A DNA stretch of 64,000 nucleotides from Bacteroidota bacterium (lineage in GTDB: Bacteria > Bacteroidota > Bacteroidia > Chitinophagales > Chitinophagaceae), in the NCBI GenBank assembly GCA_023430465.1, contig JAEZAM010000134.1, positions 1-64,000 on the forward strand. Reading direction: 5' to 3'. The stretch's first letter is position 1, and every line of letters starts with the position of its first letter. The position numbers were made by a program, and so were the translations under genes. Below the pieces are notes generated by a model. The model ran no database searches. It was given only the letters and a program-made list of their open reading frames with translations, and was not told the DNA's origin. Positions 37,743 to 47,043 of this stretch are shown one piece after another.

Positions 37743-37802
37743 AATGCTGAGTTTGAGTATTTCCGCAAACAGCTCCGGTTCGGAAATGCGCGCAATTTTG
37801 AT

Positions 37803-37810
37803 TAAATTTG
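37803..37810 (+). promoter_or_regulatory. -7 box before the sterol-desaturase-family gene
   Basis: A perfect TAAATTTG box, 16 bases before the ATG at 37827; the implied leader is only about ten bases. No -33 match is visible. Confidence 0.35.
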
Positions 37811-37826
37811 ATCAACACTGCTTGCA

Positions 37827-39104
37827 ATGGAAACTTACGGAAAGATACTGCTCATCGCAATGCCAGCCTTCCTCTTCCTGGTATTGTTTGAGAAATGGTA
37901 TGGCTGGTACCGGGGAAAAGATACTGTGCGCAGCATGGATATGCTCTCCAGCCTGAGCAGTGGCGTTACCAATGTGACAAAAGACGTTTTGAGCCTCTCT
38001 TTTGTGCTCATCTCCTACCCTTTCCTGGTAGATCACCTGGCCCTCACTTCCATCAGCAATTCGATCGTGGTGTATTTCATTGCTTTTTTTGCGCTGGACT
38101 TTGCCGGCTACTGGGTACACCGGATACAGCACATCAATAATTTTTTCTGGAATGGTCATCTTGTTCATCATTCCAGCGAAGAGTTCAACCTGGCCTGTGC
38201 ACTGCGGCAGAGCATTTCATCGATCGTAAAGATCTTCATCATTTTCCTGTTGCCCGCCGCCCTGCTGGGCGTGCCGGACAAAGTGATCGCAGTGGTGGCG
38301 CCGCTTCACCTGTTTGCACAATTCTGGTATCATACGCAGCACATCAACAAAATGGGTTTCCTGGAAAAGGTGATCGTTACGCCATCCCACCACCGGGTGC
38401 ATCATGCCATCAACCCCGAATATCTTGATAAGAATTACGGACAGATATTTATTTTTTGGGATCGCTGGTTTGGCACATTCCAGGAAGAATTAAAAGATGT
38501 ACCACCAGTCTATGGTATCACAAGACCTGTCAGGACCTGGAACCCCATCCGGATCAATTTCCAGCATGTATGGTCATTGATGAAAGATGCCTGGCATACC
38601 AGGAGCTGGAAAGAAAAACTGACACTATGGTTTCGACATACAGGGTACCGGCCTGCGGATGTAGCGGCACGCTACCCGGTTTATAAGATAGATGACGTTT
38701 ATAATTTTGAAAAATATGCACCCCCAAGTTCACCTGCACTCCGTGCCTGGAGTTGGGTACAGGTAATGCTGTTACTTGGTTTTGTCAGCTACCTGTTCGG
38801 CAATATCGCTGCCATCAATGCAATGGATAGCGGGTATATCTATCTCTACGGGCTTTTTATTTTCCTGATGGTATATGCATTTACTGAATTGATGGATGGT
38901 AATCCATATGCGGTGTTTTGGGAAATAGCAAAGAATGCGCTAGGCTTCTCGATGTTGTACAGGCAGGGCGACTGGTTCGGGTCGGATGCACTGATGCCGG
39001 GATTGAGCTATCTCGTCGCGGGATACTTTATCGTCTCTACTATCGTCGTCATTGGGTTTTGTTTCAAGCAAAGAACCAAAGCACCCGATAAGAGCATAGC
39101 GTGA
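37827..39104 (+). CDS. Sterol desaturase/fatty acid hydroxylase family protein
   Basis: 425-aa integral membrane protein. The three His clusters of the di-iron superfamily are present: HRIQH and HLVHHSSEEFN (about 95-115) and HHRVHH (about 190). Several helices follow in the C-terminal third. Members include alkylglycerol monooxygenase and lipid hydroxylases; the substrate cannot be read from the sequence. The gene is convergent with the aldehyde dehydrogenase gene. Confidence 0.88.
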   Translation: METYGKILLIAMPAFLFLVLFEKWYGWYRGKDTVRSMDMLSSLSSGVTNVTKDVLSLSFVLISYPFLVDHLALTSISNSIVVYFIAFFALDFAGYWVHRIQHINNFFWNGHLVHHSSEEFNLACALRQSISSIVKIFIIFLLPAALLGVPDKVIAVVAPLHLFAQFWYHTQHINKMGFLEKVIVTPSHHRVHHAINPEYLDKNYGQIFIFWDRWFGTFQEELKDVPPVYGITRPVRTWNPIRINFQHVWSLMKDAWHTRSWKEKLTLWFRHTGYRPADVAARYPVYKIDDVYNFEKYAPPSSPALRAWSWVQVMLLLGFVSYLFGNIAAINAMDSGYIYLYGLFIFLMVYAFTELMDGNPYAVFWEIAKNALGFSMLYRQGDWFGSDALMPGLSYLVAGYFIVSTIVVIGFCFKQRTKAPDKSIA

Positions 39105-39177
39105 CCAATACTGCAAATCAATTTGCGCTCTTTGCTAATTCGGTCCCTGAGCCTCCCGCAGGGTGCGTGAAATCCTG

Positions 39178-40683
39178 TCACCGCTTCCACCCTTCATTTA
39201 CCAGCCGCCAGTACCCGAGCGGGTTATCATCCCGCAATGCTTCCGGCAAAAATTCCTGCGGGCAGTTTTGAAACGCAACAGGCCGCATAAACCGCCGGAT
39301 CGCATCGGCTCCCACACTTGTAAACCGCGCATCGGTAGTGGCAGGATAAGGCCCTCCATGATGCATCGCCGCACTTACTTCCACTCCGGTGGGCACGCCA
39401 TTGAAGATGACACGACCACAGCTATCCGTGGCAGCCTGAACGAGTGCGTGCTGTTCGCGAAGATCTTGTTCCGTAGCCATAAAGCTGGTGGTCAATTGTC
39501 CATCCAGGGTGCGGACCACCTGCAGCAATTGTACGGGATCACTGCATCGCACAAGCAGCGTCCATGGCCCAAACACTTCCTGCTGCAATACAGGATTTGC
39601 AATAAATTGTTCCCCACTTACTGTTGCGATGGTAGGGGATCCCTGGTTGAGGCTTGGCTCCTTTTCGGCAGTTGCCAGCAGTTCAACACCCTCCTGCGCA
39701 ATCGCATTAGCGCGATTTTCCACGTACAATTTGAAAACACCCGCATGTAACATCGTTCCGGGCTCCGAACTGTGGAAGACGGATACCAGCCGCGCGACAA
39801 ACTCATCATAACCTTCGCCCTCCAATAATATTATCAGCCCGGGGTTTGTACAAAACTGTCCTACACTCTGGAGAACTGATTTCGAGATCATATCGGCTAT
39901 AGCTACCGGAGATTCTTTCAATTTGTTCGGCAATACAAATACAGGATTCACGCTGCCCATTTCGGCAAAAACCGGGATTGGATTCTTTCGTTGTGCAGCC
40001 CAGTCATGAAGTTGTTTCCCACCCGTAAGTGAACCCGTAAAACCAACAGCTTTTGTATAGGGATGTTGCACCAGCCAGCGGCCTACGTCAAATGACTCAC
40101 CGTGTACGTGCTGGAACACGGCATCGGGCAGGCCGGAAATACGAACGGCCTGGCTGATGATGGCGGCGACTGCACGGCTCGTTTCAACATGCGCCGGATG
40201 CGCTTTTACCACCACACTGCAGCCGGCGGCCAGGGCGGAGGCGGTATCTCCACCTGCCGTGGAATAAGCGAAAGGAAAATTGCTCGCTCCAAAAACCACC
40301 ACAGGTCCAAGCGGCACCATCATTTTCCGGATATCGGGCCGCGGTGGATTGCGGTTGGCATCGCCGGTATCAATCCGGATATCCAGCACATCGCCGCGGC
40401 GGGCAGCGGCGGCATAACTTGTTAATTGAAAAATAGTTCGTGTCAACTCTGAGCGGAGTCGCGCAGGGTCGAGGTTTGTTTCTGCTGCCGCAAGCTCTGT
40501 CAGGTGATCCCTGTTTTCTTTCAACAGGTGAGCGATATTCTCCATTAAACGGAGTCGCTCTGCAACGGTTACCTGGCGCAGATGTTCAAAGGCGTCCATC
40601 GCGTCAGTCATCACCACGTTTATTTCCTGCTCCGTGGCATCGGGATATGTTTCTTTGAGTACGGGTAAAACGGTTTGCTCCAT
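39178..40683 (-). CDS. Aldehyde dehydrogenase (alpha-ketoglutaric semialdehyde type)
   Basis: NAD(P)-dependent aldehyde dehydrogenase: FGASNFPFAYS, KAHPAH, VGFTGSLTGGK, AEMGSVNPVF with the general-base Glu, and the catalytic Cys in QFCTNPGL. The pattern fits 2,5-dioxovalerate (alpha-ketoglutaric semialdehyde) dehydrogenases, which close sugar-acid and hydroxyproline catabolism. Hydroxyproline use would fit the DadA-like gene nearby, but other genes of that pathway are absent. Confidence 0.9.
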   Translation of the reverse strand: MEQTVLPVLKETYPDATEQEINVVMTDAMDAFEHLRQVTVAERLRLMENIAHLLKENRDHLTELAAAETNLDPARLRSELTRTIFQLTSYAAAARRGDVLDIRIDTGDANRNPPRPDIRKMMVPLGPVVVFGASNFPFAYSTAGGDTASALAAGCSVVVKAHPAHVETSRAVAAIISQAVRISGLPDAVFQHVHGESFDVGRWLVQHPYTKAVGFTGSLTGGKQLHDWAAQRKNPIPVFAEMGSVNPVFVLPNKLKESPVAIADMISKSVLQSVGQFCTNPGLIILLEGEGYDEFVARLVSVFHSSEPGTMLHAGVFKLYVENRANAIAQEGVELLATAEKEPSLNQGSPTIATVSGEQFIANPVLQQEVFGPWTLLVRCSDPVQLLQVVRTLDGQLTTSFMATEQDLREQHALVQAATDSCGRVIFNGVPTGVEVSAAMHHGGPYPATTDARFTSVGADAIRRFMRPVAFQNCPQEFLPEALRDDNPLGYWRLVNEGWKR

Positions 40684-40772
40684 CGGTATTTGTTTGGAAT
40701 GGCTATCGCCAAAGTTCTGGAATCAGGGCAATCACCCCACGACTCCCTTCAAATACCGTTCCCGAGTATTGC

Positions 40773-41210
40773 TCAGGCTCTTGTAAGCGGGTGGCATAGC
40801 GGCAAAATGCACTGGACCGCCACCTTGTCCCGGGAGGGGCTGCCAAAACGGAGATCGATACCGAGTGAGCGGGCACTGCCCACCAGGTGAAGCACCCCGG
40901 ATTGTAATTGGGTAGTGTTGGACACGCAGCTGCTGATAGAGAGACTGGCCATGCTGCCCATTGTGGTGCCCGTAATCTCCACCGGGCGGCCTTCACCGTC
41001 ATGGCGGAGGAGGCAGATCAGTTCATCGAGAAGCGCTGCCAATCTTTTTTCATCGGTCTGTACATAAAGCCCGCGCTGAATACGGCTGCGGAGGTTGATG
41101 GGATACCCACCCGAGACGAAATTGCTCGAAGAAACAAGTCTTTTTACCAGGAGATCAAGTGCTGTTCTTTCTACTCTGAAATTTATGTCAGCGGGTGAAC
41201 GATGTTGCAT
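40773..41210 (-). CDS. Small protein resembling a degenerate kinase ATPase domain
   Basis: 145 aa; not confidently recognised. LAALLDELICLL followed by ITGTTMGSMASLSISSC and VGSARSLGIDLRF has the rhythm of a GHKL/HATPase module in which the ATP-binding N and G boxes are missing. Could be a free-standing regulator or a remnant. It lies 90 bases upstream of the aldehyde dehydrogenase gene in the same direction. A shorter overlapping frame on the same strand is less likely. Confidence 0.5.
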   Translation of the reverse strand: MQHRSPADINFRVERTALDLLVKRLVSSSNFVSGGYPINLRSRIQRGLYVQTDEKRLAALLDELICLLRHDGEGRPVEITGTTMGSMASLSISSCVSNTTQLQSGVLHLVGSARSLGIDLRFGSPSRDKVAVQCILPLCHPLTRA

Positions 41211-41599
41211 AAACGGTTTTTCGGATACAGGACAAAGAAACTATTGCCAGGGGCGAATGTCAATAGAGGAAGGGAGTTTTTTTTGAGGTGGATTTTGCAG
41301 TTTTTCCGTAGTATATCGTCTACAAAGCATGAAGTGCGAAGTGCGGAGTGTGGAGTGCGGAGGACGAACTGTACGTTAAAGAAAACCACCTCCACATTCC
41401 GCACTTTCGTCCTTTCATCAACCCAAATTCACCTCACGTCTAAAGCCTCCCCCGGTTGGTCCACCGATGTTGCAAATTGCAGTGTCAGCCGTTCATACAC
41501 ATTAGCTGCCATCTATCGAACATTGTAGCTGATTTAACAGGCCAGGTGTAACGTTCGGCCCTCCATGCCCGTTTCTTTACACTGCAACCCAATGCCAAC
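41211..41599. other. Intergenic region with inverted repeat
   Basis: 389 bases with no convincing gene. It holds a GAAGTGCGGAGTG-type repeat (41337-41360) whose inverted copy follows at 41385-41410, able to form a long imperfect hairpin. The rest is unremarkable; the promoter of the DUF5916 gene must lie in its right part but no good box was found. Confidence 0.6.
41337..41410. repeat. Inverted repeat with GTGCGGAGTG units
   Basis: The left arm contains short direct units (GAAGTGCG, GAGTGTGG, GAGTGCGG); the right arm CCACCTCCACATTCCGCACTT is nearly its reverse complement. REP-like. It lies between divergent genes. Confidence 0.65.
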
Positions 41600-44029
41600 A
41601 TGAGATATTCGCTTTCTGCTATACTGATTTTGCTTGCCTTCACCGGTTTTTCACAGGCTGTTAAAGAAATTCCCGCTGTTCGAACCGCCGCCGAGATCAA
41701 GCTGGATGGCATACCCAACGAAGCTGCCTGGGCGGCTTCCCCCGTCATCGATGGCCTGGTGGAAATGCGACCAACTTTTGGGCAAGCTGAAAACCCCGCT
41801 ACCGCATCGCGTTATTACCTGCTTTATGATAATGACAATGTCTATTTCGCCGGTGTGATACGCGAACGCTCCCGCGACAGCATCACCACCCAGCTTGTTG
41901 GCCGTGACGAGGTCGGGATAAATGATTTTGCGGGTATCATTTTCGATACCTATCAGGATAAGATCAACGGCCTGGGATTTTACGTCTCACCTTTGAACGA
42001 ACAATTTGATGTGAAATATTCCATTGGCGGTGATGGCGGTGAAGACATGAGCTGGAATGCAGTCTACCATACTCAAACGAATGTCACCGCGGAGGGTTGG
42101 AGTTTTGAAATGCGCATCCCCTACTCTGCACTTCGTTTCAGCGGTTCCAAATTGCAAAACTGGAACTTCAATATCCTGCGTCGTCGATCCAAGACCGGAC
42201 AGCAATATTCCTGGAGTCCCGTAGACCCCACCAAGTTCGGCTTCATCAACCAGGCGGGCACCTGGACAGGGATCCGGGATATCAAGCCACCACTCCGGCT
42301 TTCATTTTCTCCTTACTTCTCTACCTATGTAAACCGCCGCCCTGTGGGTGAAGACCGATGGGAAACATCCATCAATGGCGGTATGGATGTAAAATATGGT
42401 ATCACCGACGGCTTCACAATGGACATGACCCTGATCCCGGATTTTGGGCAGGTGCAAAGTGATAACCAGGTATTGAATCTGACACCATTCGAAGTCAAGT
42501 TCAACGAGAACCGCCCCTTCTTCAATGAAGGAACTGAACTCTTCTCAAAGGCCGACCTGTTTTACAGTCGCCGTATTGGAGGTGTACCCATACACTATGG
42601 TGCTGCTTACGACATCCCCGTTGGGCATACTGTGACGGATAACCCGCTGCAAACCAAATTGATCAATGCCACCAAGATCAGCGGAAGAACGCGCAAGAAA
42701 CTGGGCATCGGTTTTTTCAATGCCATCACCAAGCCACAATACGCAAAAGTGGAAGGGCCAAACAAGGAAGAATATGAAATCCAGACGGCGCCGCTGACAA
42801 ACTACAACATCATGGTGCTGGACCAGGGTCTTAAAAATAACTCACGGGTTACCCTCATCAATACCAATGTCCTTCGCAGCGGTTCTACCTACGATGCAAA
42901 TGTGACAGCGCTTGACTGGGATCTGTACGACAAGAACGTAAACTGGAACATGTGGGGGCAGATCAACCACAGCCGGCTGATCGGTTATGAAGCGCCCGAC
43001 AAGACCTATTCAGGAAACATGTACGAATTATTCTTCGGCAAGTTCAAAGGCCGGTTCAATTTTGATGTACACCGGCTGTATGCTGATGAAAAATACAACC
43101 AGAGCGACATGGGTTATTTCACCAACAACAACTATGTCACGCATGGCTTTTATGCTGGATACAAATTTGTCAAACCGAAGAAGTATTACAACAATATTTA
43201 CCTGAATTTAAACGCAAACTACTCCCAGCTTTACAAGCCACGGCGATACCAGGATTTCCGTGTGAATTTCAATGTTAACTCACAACTGAAGAACCTGTGG
43301 CAGGTGGGGATGAATACAAATATCAATCCCTCACGCAATGATTTTTATGAGGCTCGTATGCCAGGTCGCGTAGTGAAGCAACCGGGCTCCTATTCAAAAG
43401 GTTTCTGGATCACCTCCAACCGCGCCAAGAAATACAGCTTCCAGGTGGAAGCGTATCACCGGAACGGACGGAAATATAACACCAGCAATCTCGAGGCATA
43501 TATCAGTAACGATTATCGTTTCAGTAACAAGTTCAGTATTACCCTCAGCCACTACCTGGAATTCCACAACCGCAACTTCGGATTTGCAGGTATCAATGCC
43601 ACATCAGACAGCATTTTTATGAGCCTGCGGAAGATCAGAACTGCGGAGAACGTGCTGAATTTCAAATACAATTTCACCAATAAAATGTGGCTCACCTTCC
43701 GTCTCCGGCATTACTGGAGCAAGGTGAAATATTTCAATTTCATGAACCTGTTGCCTGACGGGCGTGTAGAGCCGGTTTCATCAGTGAGCTTTAACCCGGA
43801 TATCAACGCCAACCTGTTCAATGTAGATATGAACTACACCTGGCAGTTTGCACCGGGCAGTTTTATCAATGTCACCTGGAAGACCTCTTCAGAGTTGTAC
43901 GACCAATTGGTGCTGGAGCGCTATTACAGGAACCTGAAGAATTCATTTGAAACCCCCTCGTATAACAGTCTTTCCCTGAAAGTGATCTATTTCCTGGATT
44001 ATGTGAATATCAAAAAGAAGAAAAAATAG
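41600..44029 (+). CDS. DUF5916 outer-membrane protein with CBM9-like domain
   Basis: Signal peptide (MRYSLSAILILLAFTGFSQA). N-terminal CBM9-like beta-sandwich (about 30-210: IKLDGIPNEAAWAASP, YLLYDNDNVYFAG, WSFEMRIPYSALRF), then the DUF5916 domain, which ends as a beta-barrel rich in aromatic strands. Probably outer-membrane. The function is not known; carbohydrate binding is inferred from the CBM9 part. At 809 aa it is full length. The C-terminal Lys run is a little unusual. Confidence 0.9.
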   Translation: MRYSLSAILILLAFTGFSQAVKEIPAVRTAAEIKLDGIPNEAAWAASPVIDGLVEMRPTFGQAENPATASRYYLLYDNDNVYFAGVIRERSRDSITTQLVGRDEVGINDFAGIIFDTYQDKINGLGFYVSPLNEQFDVKYSIGGDGGEDMSWNAVYHTQTNVTAEGWSFEMRIPYSALRFSGSKLQNWNFNILRRRSKTGQQYSWSPVDPTKFGFINQAGTWTGIRDIKPPLRLSFSPYFSTYVNRRPVGEDRWETSINGGMDVKYGITDGFTMDMTLIPDFGQVQSDNQVLNLTPFEVKFNENRPFFNEGTELFSKADLFYSRRIGGVPIHYGAAYDIPVGHTVTDNPLQTKLINATKISGRTRKKLGIGFFNAITKPQYAKVEGPNKEEYEIQTAPLTNYNIMVLDQGLKNNSRVTLINTNVLRSGSTYDANVTALDWDLYDKNVNWNMWGQINHSRLIGYEAPDKTYSGNMYELFFGKFKGRFNFDVHRLYADEKYNQSDMGYFTNNNYVTHGFYAGYKFVKPKKYYNNIYLNLNANYSQLYKPRRYQDFRVNFNVNSQLKNLWQVGMNTNINPSRNDFYEARMPGRVVKQPGSYSKGFWITSNRAKKYSFQVEAYHRNGRKYNTSNLEAYISNDYRFSNKFSITLSHYLEFHNRNFGFAGINATSDSIFMSLRKIRTAENVLNFKYNFTNKMWLTFRLRHYWSKVKYFNFMNLLPDGRVEPVSSVSFNPDINANLFNVDMNYTWQFAPGSFINVTWKTSSELYDQLVLERYYRNLKNSFETPSYNSLSLKVIYFLDYVNIKKKKK

Positions 44030-44064
44030 CCGGGGAAAAGGAAGGCAGCTGGTATTGACTCGTA

Positions 44065-44099
44065 TTATTTAACTTAGAGATTCATCTCTATTTAAATAA
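44065..44099 (+). terminator. AT-rich hairpin between DUF5916 and esterase genes
   Basis: Arms 44065-44080 and 44085-44099 pair almost fully with a TTCA loop and one small bulge. It ends five bases before the esterase ATG, so it could terminate upstream transcription or mask the esterase start. No T-tract. Confidence 0.45.
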
Positions 44100-44104
44100 C
44101 GGCT

Positions 44105-44968
44105 ATGAGAAAACTTCTTTTGACTGTTGCGGGGATCATTGCAACATTCAGTTTCATTTCAGCTCAGACGGGCAAGGTAATGGATAACCTGACCGTCACC
44201 AGTAAAATCCTGAAAAGCGAGCGCAAGTATGCCGTGTACCTGCCTCCCGATTACGAAAGCTCTGAACGGCATTACCCTGTTTTATACCTCCTGCATGGCT
44301 CCGGTGATGACCAGACTGGCTGGGTTCAGTTTGGGGAGGTGCTGCACATTGCGGACAAAGCTATAAAAGAAGGTAAGTCCACGCCGATGATCATCATCAT
44401 GCCGGATGCGAACACCGGGCAGCGTGGCTATGCGAATAATCCGAATGGAAGCTGGCGCTATGAGGATTTCTTTTTTGAAGAGCTGATGCCGGCGGTGGAG
44501 AAACGATTTCGCGTTAAAGCAGACAAGCGTTACCGCGCCGTGGCTGGTCTGTCTATGGGCGGCCATGGAAGTTTTCTGTATGCGCTTCACCGGCCCGATC
44601 TGTTTTCGGCAGCCTGCCCTCTGAGCGCCGCTACTGGCCCACTGACAATAGAAGAACTCCGCACGCGGGTTGCACGAGATTTACCTAACGCAGCAGATAC
44701 CACTTTACAAAGAATATTCAACCAGCAAAGTGTTTTGCAGATGATCAACAACATGCCTGACAGCCTGAAAAAATCAGTTCGCTGGTATATCGATTGTGGA
44801 GATGATGATTTTTTGTATGAAGGAAACTCACTGGTGCACATAGCAATGAAAAAGAAAAACATTCCGCATGAGTTCCGGATAAGGGAGGGCGCTCATAACT
44901 GGACATACTGGCGGCAGTCGCTGCCGGAAGTGCTGGCATTTGTTTCAATGGGCTTTCATCAATATTAA
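44105..44968 (+). CDS. Secreted esterase (esterase D/feruloyl-esterase-like)
   Basis: Signal peptide ending near AQT. Alpha/beta hydrolase with YPVLYLLHGSGDD, nucleophile Ser in GLSMGGHG (about residue 155), an Asp near 240 (DDFLYEG) and the His in REGAHNWTYW as the third triad member. Substrates of this family include acetylated or feruloylated sugars and cinnamoyl esters. The gene is three bases upstream of the arginase-family gene. Confidence 0.9.
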   Translation: MRKLLLTVAGIIATFSFISAQTGKVMDNLTVTSKILKSERKYAVYLPPDYESSERHYPVLYLLHGSGDDQTGWVQFGEVLHIADKAIKEGKSTPMIIIMPDANTGQRGYANNPNGSWRYEDFFFEELMPAVEKRFRVKADKRYRAVAGLSMGGHGSFLYALHRPDLFSAACPLSAATGPLTIEELRTRVARDLPNAADTTLQRIFNQQSVLQMINNMPDSLKKSVRWYIDCGDDDFLYEGNSLVHIAMKKKNIPHEFRIREGAHNWTYWRQSLPEVLAFVSMGFHQY

Positions 44969-44971
44969 GAA

Positions 44972-45886
44972 ATGAGGAAGACGGTTATCTTGGAGTTCCC
45001 CAGCAACCTGGGGTTAAAAGAACCGGAGCCGGGAAAAGAACCCGGCGTCAGGAAAATGCCGGAGCATTTCAGGAAGTACGGTTTTCATGATGCGGTGAAC
45101 CCGGTGGATGTGATCAGGCTGGAACCGCCGCTGTATTCAATGAATCTTCATGCTGAGTCGGGCGTAAGAAATGCGTCGGCCATTGCTGCGTATGCGCGGT
45201 TGCAGGCGCGGGTGTTGACGGATGTATTAGCGGAAAAACTGTTTCCTGTTGTGCTGGGTGGAGATTGCAGCATTGCGATCGGACATGCACTGGCACTGCG
45301 GCAGGCGGGCCGGTATGGATTGTTTTACCTGGATGGACATACGGATTTTATTTTACCGGAACTCTCGCAAACGGGTGGCGCGGCGGGGATGGACCTGGCG
45401 TTCATTGCAGGGCGTGGTCACGCGGTGTTATCGAATATCGACGGGCTTCAGCCATACATGCGCGAAGAACATATCTGGTGTGTAGGTAACAGGGAGTACG
45501 AGGAAGAATACACAGGTTATATTAAAGCATCGGGGATAGGGTATTATGATCTGGATACTGTCAGAAATCCTGGTCCGCAGCAATGCGTAAATGAATTTTT
45601 GGCGATGGTGGAGAGCGAAAAACTGGACGGGTTCTGGATCCACCTGGATGTGGATGTGCTGCACAATGAGTTGATGCCGGCGGTAGACAGTCCTGATCCG
45701 GGCGGGATGAGTTATGAGGAAATGGAGAAGATCCTGCGGCCGCTGTTATCGGCGGAAAAGCTGGCAGGGATTGATATAACGATATTGGATCCTGACCTGG
45801 ATGAGGAGGGCAAATATGCGGGAGAGTTTATAGAAAAGTTTGTGGGTTGTTTTGGAGGTCTTCTTTCGCGCCCTTTGCCTGCTTAG
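44972..45886 (+). CDS. Arginase/agmatinase-family protein
   Basis: Ureohydrolase fold with metal ligands in VVLGGDCSIA, FYLDGHTDF and WIHLDVDVL, and DSPDPGGM at the substrate side. It could be an arginase, agmatinase, formimidoylglutamase or another guanidino hydrolase; the substrate is unknown. The last codons (about SRPLPA) lie in sequence matching the 106-bp repeat unit downstream, so the C-terminus may have been replaced by repeat sequence. Confidence 0.88.
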   Translation: MRKTVILEFPSNLGLKEPEPGKEPGVRKMPEHFRKYGFHDAVNPVDVIRLEPPLYSMNLHAESGVRNASAIAAYARLQARVLTDVLAEKLFPVVLGGDCSIAIGHALALRQAGRYGLFYLDGHTDFILPELSQTGGAAGMDLAFIAGRGHAVLSNIDGLQPYMREEHIWCVGNREYEEEYTGYIKASGIGYYDLDTVRNPGPQQCVNEFLAMVESEKLDGFWIHLDVDVLHNELMPAVDSPDPGGMSYEEMEKILRPLLSAEKLAGIDITILDPDLDEEGKYAGEFIEKFVGCFGGLLSRPLPA

Positions 45887-46347
45887 TTGTTTGCCTGAAA
45901 CCGTTTCACGCAAAGGAGCAAAGGCTAATTTTGATACCCTGGCGGGAGAAAAGATCTTCTTTCGCGCACTTTGGTTACTTCGCGAGGCTTCGGGATTTGC
46001 GTGAAACCGTTTCACGCAAAGGAGCAAAGGTGTATTATGTTAGTCTGGCGTGAGGAAAGATCTTCTTTCGCGCACTTTGGTTACTTCGCGAGTCTTCGGG
46101 ATTTGCGTGAAACCGTTTCACGCAAAGGAGCAAAGGTGTATTATGTTAGTCTGGCGTGAGGAAAGGCTTTCTTTGCGCCCTTTGCTCACTTTGATACTTT
46201 GCGTGAAATAATTTAGTCTCCCCGCTGTCCGTAGCCAGCACTGCCGTCCTTCCTATACCCCAACATGTTCCATCCGCTCGGCTGAGACTCCTGGCTCATT
46301 TGATTCTTTGAAGGATGAAGGGCAGGCTAAAGCAAATCTTGGGCGGG
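45887..46347. other. Gene-free stretch with tandem repeats
   Basis: 461 bases: the 106-bp tandem repeat (45896-46205), then a partial copy of the hairpin-rich element also found at 50713 and 53206 (shared 17 bases at 46220-46236, and ACATGTTCCAT near 46264). Small open frames here are translations of the repeats. Left edge of the accessory patch. Confidence 0.75.
45896..46205. repeat. 106-bp tandem repeat, three copies
   Basis: Units start at 45896, 46002 and 46108 (spacing exactly 106); the third is about 96 bp. Each contains the palindrome GTGAAAC-C-GTTTCAC and the strings GCAAAGGAGCAAAGG and TCTTCTTTCGCGC. Copies 1 and 2 differ at some bases, the third at its end. Confidence 0.9.
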
Positions 46348-46950
46348 TTATCCTGACGCCAGAATCGTATGTTGGTATTGCGTGAATTCTGCGTTCCATG
46401 CATCTGAAACATTGGCAACAATCACATGCAAACGATGCTCCCTTTTCCTGCTGGTAAATAGCAGGTACATCAGCAGCCTGTTGGTTTCTTCGCCAATCAC
46501 ACCACTCTTACCTATCATTTCATTGGTTCTGTTCAGCAAATCCTTTTGCTCCAAGAACTGTATGGCTTGTTCTTTTTCTTCTTTCGTTAAAGCCTTCTCC
46601 TTCCTTACCTCCTGCCTGTCCAGTTGTTGCAGTCTGTACTGCTCCAACTGGCTGGTTATATCTGCTATAACCTTTGTAAGGGCTATACTACCTGTTTCCA
46701 GCCTCTCTGCTACTCTCCTTACAAACTTCTCTACTTGTGTGTCGTTGTATATATCCAGATTATGCCTGACAGATAAGCCTGCAAGTTCTGGGTTACTGAG
46801 ATACTCATTGTGCTTCCTGTTGATTACCGTGACCTTCATGGTTACTCTCATCCTGTCCAGTCCTTCTACTCTTACACCTCCTAAGAGTTCTATGTGCAAT
46901 TCATCTGTCTTGTAGGTAAAACAGTGCGGGTTGGTTGTGTTTAGTTCCAT
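46348..46950 (-). pseudogene. N-terminal fragment of a mobile-element protein
   Basis: 200 aa resembling the first part of a much larger protein seen in Bacteroidota integrative elements (pattern HIELLGGVRVEGLDRMRVTMKV, LSVRHNLDIYNDTQVEKFVRR), where a primase-type or toprim-type region would follow. Here the frame stops early, so it is probably a remnant. The assignment is from memory of the family, not a search. Could also be a stand-alone gene of unknown role. Confidence 0.55.
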
Positions 46951-46970
46951 ATTCTTTAAGTTTTAGGCAT

Positions 46971-46996
46971 AAAAAAACCACCCGGTTAGGAGTGGT
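46971..46996 (-). terminator. Rho-independent terminator of the first RHS cassette
   Basis: Read on the minus strand: a 7-bp stem (46990-46996 with 46977-46983, one G-T pair), 6-base loop, then seven T (46971-46977). It lies about 50 bases past the stop of the lipoprotein gene at 47044. Confidence 0.7.
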
Positions 46997-47043
46997 GATA
47001 AATATTGGGGTAGTAAAAACCCTGCAATCGCCGTGCTTTTTAG

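Noticed and set aside
39163..39750. A 195-codon frame on the plus strand
   Set aside because: Antisense to the aldehyde dehydrogenase gene, no motif.
41202..41528. A 108-codon plus-strand frame
   Set aside because: It crosses the GTGCGGAGTG inverted repeat and has no protein-like pattern.
45847..46159. Small Arg/Phe/Lys-rich frames (68, 62 and, on the minus strand, 93 codons)
   Set aside because: They are translations of the 106-bp tandem repeat and repeat each other.
45896..46205. CRISPR array
   Set aside because: The repeat unit is 106 bp with no short repeat/unique spacer alternation and there are no cas genes in the window.
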